Assembly (NCBI RefSeq): GCF_026343115.1 | Contig: NZ_JAPEMC010000003.1 | Coordinates: 558,001 to 622,000 of the forward strand | Direction of reading: 5' to 3' | Source: Streptomyces sp. NBC_00102 | Lineage (GTDB): Bacteria > Actinomycetota > Actinomycetes > Streptomycetales > Streptomycetaceae | Length of the DNA: 64,000 nucleotides | In this document: positions 1 through 7,992 of the stretch, piece by piece | Layout of the letters: every line of letters begins with the position of its first letter | Numbering within the stretch: the first letter of the stretch is position 1 | The notes under the pieces: generated by a model | The model's input: the letters and a program-made list of their open reading frames with translations, nothing else | Told to the model about the DNA's origin: nothing | The model's database searches: none | Made by a program: the position numbers and the translations under genes

Positions 1-26
1 CCGGTGTTCCCGGTGCGGTCGGTCAT
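1..26 (-). CDS. 5' end of a leftward gene cut by the window edge
   Basis: Reading leftward, an ATG at 26-24 is preceded by an AGGAGAG ribosome binding site with normal spacing. Only eight codons (MTDRTGNT) are inside the window, so the product cannot be named. The strong binding site is the main reason to call a gene here. Confidence 0.55.
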
Positions 27-175
27 CCCACTCTCCTGACATCGTTGTCGGAACGCGGAACTGCGGGATTGCGCGTGTCCGGGTCCCGACTCCCAGGATG
101 ACATGTCGATCACTGACGGTCGACGGGTAAGACCGGGCGTCCGCAAGCGAGTTGCCGGGCGGCGGCGCTCGTGCG

Positions 176-1444
176 TCAGCCGGCGGCGATCAGGTCCCCC
201 GCCGCGGCCCGAACCGCCGCGTACGCCTGTTCCAGGACGGCGGGCGAGGTGGTCGCACGGGGTACGTCGTCCGGGGTGTGGAACTCGCGGAAGTTGCCGG
301 CCAGCGAGAGCAGCGGCACTTCGGGCCCGAGGAGCTGGTTCCACACCGCGCCCTCGCCGGGGAACTTGGCGGCCCGGCCGAAGCGCGCCGCCGCGAGGTG
401 GGCCTCCAGCCCGGGAACCGCGTCGAAGCCGGGGTTGGCAGCCGCACCCCGGGGTGTGAGTTCGAGACGTCCGCCGGGGCCGGGAGCGGCGGCGGCGAGG
501 GCGGAGCCCAGGTGGAAGACCGCGCGGGGCCGGAGGTCGAACTCCTCGGCCAGGTAGGCACGCACACCGTAGTTGCTCAGCTCGTGACCGGTGTTGCCGA
601 GGAAGAACACCGGATGCTCGCGCGAGAGCCCGACGGCGAGGGCCAGCGCGAGCGCGATGCCGGTGCCGCGCTCGGCCGCGCAGGTGAACCAGCCGCTGAG
701 GGGGGTGGTGACGACGATCGGGTCGGCGACCGGCCGCCGGGTGCCGAACCAGCCGGTCAGGCAGAAGGTGCGCGCCGCGACGGTCCGGGCCCGGAAGTCG
801 ACGTCGGCCCCGTGCCGCCCGATCCGGTCCGCGTACCTTCCGGGGACGAGCAGCGTGGGGACGCCGGTCTTCGGGGCGTCGGGGTCGCTGTTGTAGGCCA
901 CCAGTCCGTCGTAGGACGGGTAGTTGACCGTGGTGCTGGTCGTGGGCAGGATCGCCACTTCCGCCCCGGCCGCGGCGGCGTCGGCCACCGCCGCCAGCAC
1001 GGCCGGGTCGTTCCCGTCCTTGCTGGTCGTCACGGGCCGTACGAAGTCCGCGCGGCCCTTCACCCGGCCGACGCCTTCGTAATACAGCGGAACGGTGGGA
1101 AGGTCGACGCCTCCGGCGCGGACCCGCGCCTTCCATTGGTAGTGGGGATAGGCGTAGGACCAGCGCCCCGTGGTCGCACCGAGATCCCGCAGTTCTCCCT
1201 CCAGCCAGCGGAGCGAGGCGGCCTCGCCACTGCTTCCGGTGCGGTGCTGCCATCTGCTGTACGCCTCGACCACGGCGAACAGCGAGGCACCGGACACGGC
1301 GTCGCCGCGGTCGGTGCCGGCGGTTCGGCGGACGTTCCCCGCATGGGCGGGGGCGGCGCCGAAAGCCGTGAGACCGGCCGCGGCGACTCCGGCGGCGAGT
1401 ACGGTACGGCGCGACGGGTGGCGCGGCGGGTTCGGTCGTTCCAT
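176..1444 (-). CDS. Tat-exported M28-family-like peptidase, zinc site probably incomplete
   Basis: The start is the ATG at 1444, because GGAGGAG lies just upstream and the next residues form a twin-arginine signal (SRRTVL at residues 11-16, hydrophobic stretch, APAHA cleavage site near 35). The 422-residue protein has the general M28 aminopeptidase layout: a GHE motif (H287, E288) and a C-terminal HTPDD with H389, the usual last zinc ligand. The segment that normally holds the first His and bridging Asp (H-x-D...NDNGSG) reads TTPLSGW...AAERGTG, so the His is a Thr and the Asp a Glu. It is exported and may be a weak peptidase or a non-catalytic relative. It seems to be transcribed alone. Confidence 0.75.
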   Translation of the reverse strand: MERPNPPRHPSRRTVLAAGVAAAGLTAFGAAPAHAGNVRRTAGTDRGDAVSGASLFAVVEAYSRWQHRTGSSGEAASLRWLEGELRDLGATTGRWSYAYPHYQWKARVRAGGVDLPTVPLYYEGVGRVKGRADFVRPVTTSKDGNDPAVLAAVADAAAAGAEVAILPTTSTTVNYPSYDGLVAYNSDPDAPKTGVPTLLVPGRYADRIGRHGADVDFRARTVAARTFCLTGWFGTRRPVADPIVVTTPLSGWFTCAAERGTGIALALALAVGLSREHPVFFLGNTGHELSNYGVRAYLAEEFDLRPRAVFHLGSALAAAAPGPGGRLELTPRGAAANPGFDAVPGLEAHLAAARFGRAAKFPGEGAVWNQLLGPEVPLLSLAGNFREFHTPDDVPRATTSPAVLEQAYAAVRAAAGDLIAAG

Positions 1445-1944
1445 GGTCGTTTCTCCTCCAGGGAAGGCGGCGCGGCCTCGTCCCGCCCCGGACACCCGGG
1501 GCGGGAGGATCGGCAGCCCGGTACGCGTGGGTCGCGGACACCGGACCTGGGCCGAGCAGCGACCGCTCCCCCGTCGGCCGACGGGGCGCGTCGCGCGAAG
1601 CCGGCCGCGGAGCGCCGCATGACGAGTGCGCGGTCGCTGCCGGGCGCGCGGCGCGCGTGGCCGGACGCCGGCACGGGCCGGACGTCGGCAATTCGATCAC
1701 GCGGGCACAGGGGATTCCATGGAACGAAGAGCCGTGCAATGCGACTGACACGTCGCGGACACGATCGCCCCCGACATGGCGGCTCCGAACAGTCCCGCGG
1801 TCAGTGGACGGCCACCAACCGGAACCTGCCCCCGCACCTCGGGCGACACCGGTGCGGCGCAAGAGGTGCGACGCCAGAGGTGCGACGCCAGAGGTGCGAC
1901 GCCAGAGGTGCGGTGCGGCGCCCGGCAGGCGCGACGGGGCAGGG
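1445..1944. other. 500-bp intergenic region with one short tandem repeat
   Basis: No convincing gene. Frames through here are arginine- and proline-rich shadows without binding sites. The only structure seen is the 14-bp tandem repeat annotated separately at 1863-1913. Confidence 0.5.
1863..1913. repeat. 14-bp tandem repeat, three full copies plus a partial
   Basis: The unit GAGGTGCGACGCCA is repeated head to tail at 1863, 1877 and 1891, followed by a truncated fourth copy (GAGGTGCGG) at 1905. The copies are identical, so the array is young or unstable. A unit of 14 is not a codon multiple, which fits non-coding DNA. It lies about 30 bp beyond the stop of the SH3-like gene at 1945-2232. Confidence 0.85.
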
Positions 1945-2232
1945 TCAGCAGAACCAGCCGTTCTGGACCCAGCCCCGACGGTTGATGTCGCCGTAGGCGA
2001 AGCCGTAGACCCATTCTCCGCCGGCCTCCTCGACCAGGAAGGTCTGTCCTCGGTACAGCGTGCCCATCCAGGCTCCGTGGGGAGCACTGACACGGACGAA
2101 GAGGTCCTCGGCGCAGACGGTTTCGCGCTGTCCGGCGGTCCCGTCGGCGGCAGCGGCGGGGCCGGTGGTCAGGGCAGCCGAGGCGGCGGCAAGGGCGAGG
2201 AGGAGGGCGATGCGTCTGATGCCGGAAGTCAT
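1945..2232 (-). CDS. Small secreted SH3-like protein
   Basis: Start ATG at 2232, preceded by GAAGGACG. The 95-residue product begins with a Sec signal peptide (basic MTSGIRR, long Ala/Leu core, cleavage after an Ala run near residue 29). The mature part of about 65 residues has the spacing of bacterial SH3 domains: a region like LFVRVSAPHGAWMGTLYRG, then FLVEEAGGEWVYG, ending GWVQNGWFC. Two cysteines, one near the mature N-terminus and one at the C-terminus, could form a disulfide. Such domains often bind cell wall, but the ligand here is unknown. It lies 46 bp downstream of a similar gene on the same strand and is probably co-transcribed with it. Confidence 0.72.
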   Translation of the reverse strand: MTSGIRRIALLLALAAASAALTTGPAAAADGTAGQRETVCAEDLFVRVSAPHGAWMGTLYRGQTFLVEEAGGEWVYGFAYGDINRRGWVQNGWFC

Positions 2233-2278
2233 GGGCCGTCCTTCGAGTAGGTCGTCATGGGCCGTCCTCCGAGCAGCG

Positions 2279-2596
2279 TCACCAGGAGCCGTAACCGCCC
2301 AGGCATTCCTGCCTGACGAAGCCCCAGTCGTCGGGGCCGAAGTCGAAGGTGGCCGCCCAGCCGTTGTAGACGGGGTGCGCGCCGCGCGTGTGGCCGACCT
2401 TGTCACCACGCCCCAGAACCCGCTTCAGTCCGGCAGGCCCGGAGGAACTGTCGTAGTTCGCGTAGAAGCTGGCGCTGTCGCAGACGATGACCGCGTGGTC
2501 AGGAACGGTCGGCGCCGCCTGTGCGGCCCCGGACGCGGCCAGGGTGAGAGCGGTGGCCAGGGGCAGTACGAGAACCGACACCTTTGACGAGAGCAT
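2279..2596 (-). CDS. Small secreted protein, probable SH3-like relative of the next gene
   Basis: The start is placed at the ATG at 2596 because a clean signal peptide follows (MLSSKVSVLVLPLATALTLA, cleavage after AQA near residue 27). No good ribosome binding site is visible, so the start is the weak point. The 105-residue product has a mature part with two cysteines (VIVCDS and RQECLGG), a FYANY motif and a GWAATFDF...WGFV ending, matching the layout of the adjacent secreted SH3-like protein. The two genes look like a diverged tandem pair in one leftward operon. The function is not known; cell-surface binding is inferred. Confidence 0.65.
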   Translation of the reverse strand: MLSSKVSVLVLPLATALTLAASGAAQAAPTVPDHAVIVCDSASFYANYDSSSGPAGLKRVLGRGDKVGHTRGAHPVYNGWAATFDFGPDDWGFVRQECLGGYGSW

Positions 2597-2738
2597 GACA
2601 TTAATGATGAGGTGTCCGCGCCTCCCTGTCGAGAGGGCCCGACTCCCGGCCGGGAGAGCCGGGCGGCCGGCCGGGAGACCCTGAACCGGGCGCCGCGACG
2701 GGGAGGCACCGGACACGACCGGCCCCGCGGAACCCACA

Positions 2739-2760
2739 GTTCACCCGCTCTTCACGACTC
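2739..2760 (+). promoter_or_regulatory. Probable PhoP (PHO) box upstream of the phosphatase operon
   Basis: Two adjacent 11-bp units, GTTCACCCGCT (2739-2749) and CTTCACGACTC (2750-2760), match the direct-repeat unit of Streptomyces PhoP sites (GTTCACC core, 11-bp period). They lie 75-110 bp before the two candidate starts of a secreted phosphatase gene, which is the expected kind of target. This is recognised by eye; binding is inferred. Confidence 0.6.
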
Positions 2761-2849
2761 CAGCCAGGCTGGGCTGACCAAATGATTCTTGGCGTGAGCA
2801 TGATCCGGTCTGCATGACTACCATCGCTCCCCCCAACCGGAGGCCCCCC

Positions 2850-3740
2850 GTGCTCGGCAGATCCGTGTTCCGCCGCAGTCGCACCGCCCTCACCTGTGCG
2901 TTCGCTCTCACCGCCGTGGCCGCCGTCGGCCTGTGGACCGGCATCAACGGTTCATCGACCGCGCAGGCCGCGACCGGCGTACCCACCCCCGACCACGTGA
3001 TCGTCGTCGTCTTCGAGAACCACGGCTACAGCCAGGTCATCGGCTCGTCCAGCGCCCCCTACATCAACTCGCTGAAGACCGGGGGCGCCAACCTGACCGC
3101 CTCCTACGCCGAGACGCACCCCAGCCAGCCCAACTACTTCGCCCTGTTCTCCGGAGCCACCCAGGGCATCACGGACGACAGTTGCTACACCCCCGCCTTC
3201 TCCAGCAAGGCCAACCTCGCGTCCGAGCTGATCGCGGCGGGCAAGAGCTGGGCGAGCTACAACGAGACGCTGCCCAGCCAGGGTTCGACCACCTGCAGCA
3301 GCGGCACGTACGCACGTAAGCACAACCCGTGGTTCGGCTTCAGCAACGTCCCGACCTCGTCCGCCTACACCTTCCAGCAGTTCCCCACCGACTACACGAA
3401 GCTGCCGCAGGTCTCCTTCGTCGTGCCCAACCTCTGCAGCGACATGCACGACTGCTCGGTGTCCAGCGGTGACACCTGGCTGAAGAACAACCTCGGCGCC
3501 TACGCGACCTGGGCGAAGACCCACAACAGCCTGCTCGTCGTCACCTTCGACGAGGACAACCGGCTCAGCGGCAACCGCATCCCGACGGTGCTCTACGGAC
3601 AGCAGGTGACGCCGGGCGCCACCTCCGCCACCACGTACAACCACTACGACCTCCTGCGCACGCTGGAGGACATGCACGGCCTCGGGCACGCGGGGAACGC
3701 CGCGACCGCCAAGGACATCACCGGAGTCTGGACGTCCTGA
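2850..3740 (+). CDS. Secreted phosphoesterase (PF04185-type acid/alkaline phosphatase)
   Basis: The GTG at 2850 is preferred because GGAGG lies six bases upstream and the next residues form a compact signal peptide (LGRSVFRRSRTALTCAFALT, cleavage near AQA). An in-frame ATG at 2814 would add 12 residues but lacks a binding site. The mature protein has the phosphoesterase signature: VVVFENHGY near its start (metal-binding Glu-Asn), THPSQPNYFALFSG, and a late VTFDEDN with clustered acidic ligands. Family members include phosphatidylinositol-phosphate and acid phosphatases that release phosphate outside the cell. It is first in an operon with the MFS and beta-propeller genes and follows a probable PhoP box, which points to phosphate scavenging. 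Confidence 0.8.
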   Translation: MLGRSVFRRSRTALTCAFALTAVAAVGLWTGINGSSTAQAATGVPTPDHVIVVVFENHGYSQVIGSSSAPYINSLKTGGANLTASYAETHPSQPNYFALFSGATQGITDDSCYTPAFSSKANLASELIAAGKSWASYNETLPSQGSTTCSSGTYARKHNPWFGFSNVPTSSAYTFQQFPTDYTKLPQVSFVVPNLCSDMHDCSVSSGDTWLKNNLGAYATWAKTHNSLLVVTFDEDNRLSGNRIPTVLYGQQVTPGATSATTYNHYDLLRTLEDMHGLGHAGNAATAKDITGVWTS

Positions 3741-3741
3741 C

Positions 3742-5046
3742 ATGTATGTAGCGGACAGCCGCGCCACCCGTGCGGGGTCCGCCGAACGCGCCGCCGGGCC
3801 GGGCACACAGCCGGCCCGGCGGCGCGTGGCGGTCGCCCCCACCGTGCTGGCGCTCGGCACGGTCAGTCTGATCACCGACGTGTCCTCGGAGATGGTCACG
3901 GCGGTCCTGCCGCTCTACCTGGTGGCGGGGCTCGGTCTCAGCCCCCTCGGCTTCGGGCTGCTGGACGGCGTCTACAACGGGTTCTCCGCCCTGGTGCGGC
4001 TGGTCGGCGGGCACTTCGCCGACCGGGGAGGCGGCCGCCACAAGCTCGTCGCCGTCTTCGGCTACGGCATCTCGGCGCTCTGCAAGCCCCTCCTCCTCCT
4101 GGCCCACACCCTCACACCCATCGGTCTCGTCCTGGCGGCCGACCGTACCGGCAAGGGGCTGCGCACCGCGCCGCGCGACGCGATGATCTCCCTGTCCTCT
4201 CCGCCGGAGAGCCGCGGCCGCGCCTTCGGGGTGCACCGCGCGATGGACACCGCGGGAGCCCTGCTCGGCCCGTTCGCCGCCTTCCTGATCCTGCGCGCCA
4301 CGGTCGACGGCTACGACGCGGTGTTCACCGTGAGCTTCTGCGTCGCGGCTGTGGGCGTGCTGGTGCTGGTGCTGTTCGTGCCGTCGAAGACCGGCACCCC
4401 GGGCGCCGCGAAGCCCGCCGGTCACCACCGCCCGGAACCCGCCGGGGCCCCCCGTCCCACTCTCCGCGCCGCCCTCGCGCTGCTCCGGCAGCGCCGGATC
4501 CGTCGCATCGCCGTCTGTGCGCTGCTGCTGGGCCTCGCCACGGTGAGCGACTCGTTCGTCTACCTGCTGCTCCAGCACCGTCTCGGGGTGCCCGACCGCT
4601 GGTTCGCCCTGATGCCGGTCGGGACCGCGGCCGCGTTCCTGCTGCTCGCCCTGCCGCTGGGGCGGCTCGCGGACCGGATCGGCCCGTGGCGGGTGTTCCT
4701 CGCCGGACACGTCGCCCTGCTCGGCGCGTACGGTCTGCTGCTCTCCGCCTGGCACGGTGCGGCGCTCCCGTACCTGGTGCTCGTCCTCCACGGCTCTTTC
4801 TACGCGGCCACGGACGGTGTCCTGATGGCGGCGGCCTCGCAGAGCGTGCCCGAGGAACTGCGCTCCTCCGGCCTCGCCCTGATCCAGACCGGGCAGGCCT
4901 TCGCCAGGTTCGTCTGCTCGCTGGCCTTCGGCGCGGCCTGGACCGCGTGGGGCGACCGCACCGCGCTGCTCGCGGCGGCGGTCGCGCTCGCCGTGTGCGC
5001 CGCTTCCTCACTCCGTATCGGCCCCGCCCCGAAGGTTTCCGCATGA
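3742..5046 (+). CDS. Major facilitator superfamily transporter
   Basis: 434 residues with about 12 hydrophobic segments split into two halves by a hydrophilic loop near residues 215-235. The loop after the second helix reads GGHFADRGGGR, a version of the MFS motif A (GxLaDrxGrr), repeated in the second half as LGRLADRIG. A charged DRTGKGLRTAPRD follows helix 4. The start at 3742 is one base after the phosphatase stop, so the genes are co-transcribed, and the end overlaps the next gene as ATGA. The substrate cannot be read from the sequence. The neighbours suggest a product of extracellular phosphoester breakdown. Confidence 0.82.
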   Translation: MYVADSRATRAGSAERAAGPGTQPARRRVAVAPTVLALGTVSLITDVSSEMVTAVLPLYLVAGLGLSPLGFGLLDGVYNGFSALVRLVGGHFADRGGGRHKLVAVFGYGISALCKPLLLLAHTLTPIGLVLAADRTGKGLRTAPRDAMISLSSPPESRGRAFGVHRAMDTAGALLGPFAAFLILRATVDGYDAVFTVSFCVAAVGVLVLVLFVPSKTGTPGAAKPAGHHRPEPAGAPRPTLRAALALLRQRRIRRIAVCALLLGLATVSDSFVYLLLQHRLGVPDRWFALMPVGTAAAFLLLALPLGRLADRIGPWRVFLAGHVALLGAYGLLLSAWHGAALPYLVLVLHGSFYAATDGVLMAAASQSVPEELRSSGLALIQTGQAFARFVCSLAFGAAWTAWGDRTALLAAAVALAVCAASSLRIGPAPKVSA

Positions 5047-6062
5047 CGCGCCTGCGCACCCGGCTCCTCGTCCTCCTCTGCGCGGTCACCGTGCTCGCGA
5101 TCGTCGCCACCACCGCCGTGCTGCACGCCGCGGCGAGATCCGACCGGCTCGACGTGGCGAAGCCCGGCGGGCCGGTCGTCGCCGCCGGCCGGGTCACCCT
5201 CACCGACGAGCACCGGATGGTCTTCCGGAACATGGCGTGGGGGCCGCACCGCGACGAGCTGACGACCGTCCCCGTCGCCGCACCCACCGGCTCCCGCACG
5301 GCCTCGGGCGTCAAGTGCCTTCGCTTCTACGCCGCTTCCGGCACCGGAGTCTGCCTCCAGGCCGTGCACGGGGCGCTCCAGGACACCTACCGCGCCACGA
5401 TCCTCGACCGGAGCCTGAAGGAGAAGGCGCACTACCCGGTCGCCGGCATCCCCTCCCGCGCCCGGGTCTCCCCCAGCGGCCGGCTGGCCACCTGGACCGT
5501 CTTCGTGGGCGGCGACAGTTACGCCGGCACGAACTTCTCCACCCGCGCGGCGATCCTCGACACCCGCACCGGCGAACTCGTTCCGTCCCTGGAGCAGTTC
5601 GCAATACGCAAGGACGGCCGTCCCTACCGGGCCGCGGACGTCAACTTCTGGGGCGTCACCTTCGCTTCGGACGACCGGCACTTCTACGCGACCCTCGCCA
5701 CGAAGGGCCACACGTACCTGGTCCGCGGCGACCTCCGAGACCGTACGCTCACCACCCTGCGGACCAACGTGGAGTGCCCCTCGCTCTCCCCCGACGAGAC
5801 CCGCATCGCCTACAAGAGCCGCGACGCGGGACTGCCCGCCGACGCCCCCTGGCGCCTGCACGTCCTGGACCTCGACACGCTCGCCGACCACCCGCTGGCG
5901 GAGACCCGCAGCGTGGACGACCAGGCGGTGTGGAAGGACGGCTCCACCGTGACCTACGCGCTGCCGGGCGACTTCGGCGCCGATCTCTACGAGGTCCCCG
6001 CCGACGGCTCCGGCCGCCCGCACCGCGTACTGACCGCTGCGGTGTCCCCGGCGTACCTGTGA
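5043..6062 (+). CDS. Membrane-anchored TolB-like beta-propeller protein
   Basis: The ATG at 5043 overlaps the MFS stop by four bases, typical of translational coupling. The 339-residue product starts with one hydrophobic segment (residues about 8-30, an anchor or uncleaved signal), then repeated blade-like sequences such as ARVSPSGRLATWTVF, DVNFWGVTFASDDRHFYAT and CPSLSPDETRIAYKS. These resemble the WD40-like/PD40 repeats of TolB-type six-bladed propellers. The last blade ends at YEVPADGSG. No catalytic motif is visible, so a binding or scaffold role outside the membrane is likely. A hairpin at 6083-6107 ends the operon. Confidence 0.72.
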   Translation: MTRLRTRLLVLLCAVTVLAIVATTAVLHAAARSDRLDVAKPGGPVVAAGRVTLTDEHRMVFRNMAWGPHRDELTTVPVAAPTGSRTASGVKCLRFYAASGTGVCLQAVHGALQDTYRATILDRSLKEKAHYPVAGIPSRARVSPSGRLATWTVFVGGDSYAGTNFSTRAAILDTRTGELVPSLEQFAIRKDGRPYRAADVNFWGVTFASDDRHFYATLATKGHTYLVRGDLRDRTLTTLRTNVECPSLSPDETRIAYKSRDAGLPADAPWRLHVLDLDTLADHPLAETRSVDDQAVWKDGSTVTYALPGDFGADLYEVPADGSGRPHRVLTAAVSPAYL

Positions 6063-6082
6063 CGCGGGGGCACGGGCAGGCA

Positions 6083-6107
6083 GGCGGCGGACGGCCGCTC
6101 CGCCGCC
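6083..6107 (+). terminator. Hairpin terminator after the phosphatase operon
   Basis: GGCGGCGGA (6083-6091) pairs perfectly with TCCGCCGCC (6099-6107) around a 7-base loop, 20 bp after the beta-propeller stop. There is no T tract, which is usual for Streptomyces. It may also serve the converging gene at 6159. Confidence 0.55.
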
Positions 6108-6158
6108 GGCCGGCCGCCACCGGGCCGGCTCCGCACGTCCTGCCGGCGCGGCGCACCG

Positions 6159-6920
6159 TCACCGCGCCTGCGGAGTCACCGCCACCCGGGCGGGGGGCGG
6201 CATCGCCGCGGCAACCTGGGCGGCCAGGTCGAGGGCGACGAGGCGTGCCTCCAGGGGTGGGGGTGCGGCGCCCGGTTCCGGTGTCAGCACGAACCTCCCG
6301 GGAATGCGGTCGGACACGGTCACCCGGAGTTCGATCTCGCCGTCCGGCCAGCCCTGCCGGTCCACGTCCCAGATCCAGCCCGGCACCTTCACGCTGCCGT
6401 CCGGTTCGAGGTACGGAAGATGCCCGGCGGCCTCTCCGTACTCGAAGCGGCACTCGGCCGGCTCCAGGACGTCCCGAAGCTCGTCCCGTACGCGGAGCGC
6501 CACGTCGTCGGCGGACGCGCCGGACGCGAGCAGTCGCGTCGTACGGTGCAGCCTCTCCAGGTGGGATGCCTCCGTCACGGCGACATGCCTCAGAACCTTT
6601 GCCCGTGAGGCCAGTTGGGACACCACGAGACCGACCGCCAGGAGCAGCACGGCCGTCTCGACGTCCGCCCCGCTCCTGATGTCGAAACTCTCGAACGGCG
6701 CGGCGTGGAAGAAGTCGAACCACGCGGCGGACGACAGCGCGGCGACGGCACCCGCGAGACCGTTCCCGAACGCCGCCACGGCCACGACCACGACGACGAG
6801 CAGCAGCGCGGCGTTGGTGGTCGTGACACTCGTACGGAAGGGGATGAGGAGCAGCGCCAGGAGCAGTGGGGCCACCACCGCCGTCAGCACCGCAACCGTG
6901 TCCCGCAGGCCAGACCTCAT
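6159..6920 (-). CDS. KdpD-like DUF4118 membrane protein without a kinase domain
   Basis: 253 residues. Three to four hydrophobic segments in residues 8-105 include SSAAWFDFFHAAPFESFDIR, a hallmark of the KdpD/DUF4118 membrane module. A soluble part follows (residues about 110-250) with no His phosphorylation box or ATP-binding motifs. In KdpD the membrane module sits between a sensor/USP region and the histidine kinase; here the kinase is absent. The start ATG has GAGG six bases upstream. The gene is divergent from a universal stress protein gene, the other module found in KdpD, so the two may act together. A role in sensing ion or osmotic state is inferred only. Confidence 0.7.
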   Translation of the reverse strand: MRSGLRDTVAVLTAVVAPLLLALLLIPFRTSVTTTNAALLLVVVVVAVAAFGNGLAGAVAALSSAAWFDFFHAAPFESFDIRSGADVETAVLLLAVGLVVSQLASRAKVLRHVAVTEASHLERLHRTTRLLASGASADDVALRVRDELRDVLEPAECRFEYGEAAGHLPYLEPDGSVKVPGWIWDVDRQGWPDGEIELRVTVSDRIPGRFVLTPEPGAAPPPLEARLVALDLAAQVAAAMPPPARVAVTPQAR

Positions 6921-7151
6921 GACGTACCTCGCAGCTCACAGGGCCTCTTGCTCCAGCTTCCACCCCTCGCGGCCGCAGTGGCGCCGGCCGCCGGGGAACT
7001 TGACGGATCACTGATGCGGGGGCGCGACGCGCGTCAGGAGTCCGTATCGATCCCCCGCGCTCTCGTCAAAAAGGCGCCAACGAGGAGGGCGGTGGAGAGG
7101 CGCGGGGACTTCGATGCATGCGAACAGAGGAACGACTCGGGAGTGGTGGGC

Positions 7152-7691
7152 ATGGAGGAGAGCGTGCGTCGGCGGGTGGTGGTCGGCGTGGGCCTCACGC
7201 AGAAAGGCCACGCGCCGCTGCACCGGGCCGCGGCCGAAGCGCGGCTCGTCGGCGGAGAGTTGTGGGTGGTTCACGCCTGGGAGTTGCCCGCCGCCGAATA
7301 CGGACGCCAGACCCAGTCCTGGGTGCTGGCGGCCACGTGCCAGGACGCGGCGGAGGAGCAGTTGCTCACCACGCTCGACGCCGTCTTCGGCAGCTCCGGC
7401 CCCGGGGTCCCCACGCGGTGCCTGGTGGTGCGCGGTACACCGGGCCGCGCCCTGGTCACCACCGCGGACCGGGAGGACGACCTGCTGATCCTCGGCTCCG
7501 GCTCACGCCGTTGGCCGCACCGCCTCCTGTGGCCGTCCGTGGCCCGGTACTGCCTCGCGCACGCCTCGTGTCCCGTGCTGGCCGTACCGCCCTCTCCCCT
7601 GGCGAAGGACCTCGGTTCCGTGCGGCGCAGGATCGCCTGGCGGCTGCCGCTGGACGCCCGGGAGCTCACCGGCCCCCTGCCGCCGGGCTGA
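7152..7691 (+). CDS. Universal stress protein (UspA family)
   Basis: 179 residues with the Usp fold pattern: a first strand RRVVVGVGLTQKG, a middle VVHAWELP, a late LLILGSGSRR, and a closing strand CPVLAVPP. In ATP-binding members the loop reads Gx2Gx9G(S/T); here it is GSGSRRWPHRLLWPSVARY, with Trp-Pro where the final Gly is expected, so nucleotide binding may be weak or lost. The start ATG has GGGAG eight bases upstream; longer starts lack a site. It is divergent from the KdpD-like gene, with 231 bp between them that must hold both promoters. Confidence 0.78.
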   Translation: MEESVRRRVVVGVGLTQKGHAPLHRAAAEARLVGGELWVVHAWELPAAEYGRQTQSWVLAATCQDAAEEQLLTTLDAVFGSSGPGVPTRCLVVRGTPGRALVTTADREDDLLILGSGSRRWPHRLLWPSVARYCLAHASCPVLAVPPSPLAKDLGSVRRRIAWRLPLDARELTGPLPPG

Positions 7692-7992
7692 CGGCGTACG
7701 GGAACGGGGTGGCGCACCCGCACCGGGTTCGTCCGCGGACTCGGCACCGCGCCGATCGTGACCGGGAAGACCCGTTCGGCGGCATGACCGCGCGAGAGTC
7801 GCCCGGCCGGGACCTCGCGGAGGCGGCGGTCGTCCTCGGTACCGCCCGGCTGCGGCGGCCGGGGCCGCGGCGTGCCCGGGACGCCGGGCCCGAAGCCGTG
7901 GCCCGTGCGACGCTCGAGCAGTACCGCCACTCCGCCGCGGTGACCGATGTCATCGGCTTCTCCGGAGCTCCGGATCTGCGAAGGAATCCGCC
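7692..7992. other. 301-bp spacer without a supported gene
   Basis: A rightward frame from an ATG at 7784 is open but runs 184 bp into the dehydrogenase gene in the wrong frame and has no ribosome binding site. Nothing else is visible except the dehydrogenase binding site just before 7993. Confidence 0.45.

Noticed and set aside
152..1996. Rightward 614-codon frame over the M28-like gene
   Set aside because: It has no binding site and no domain, and it is opposite a gene with a clear Tat signal and GHE motif.
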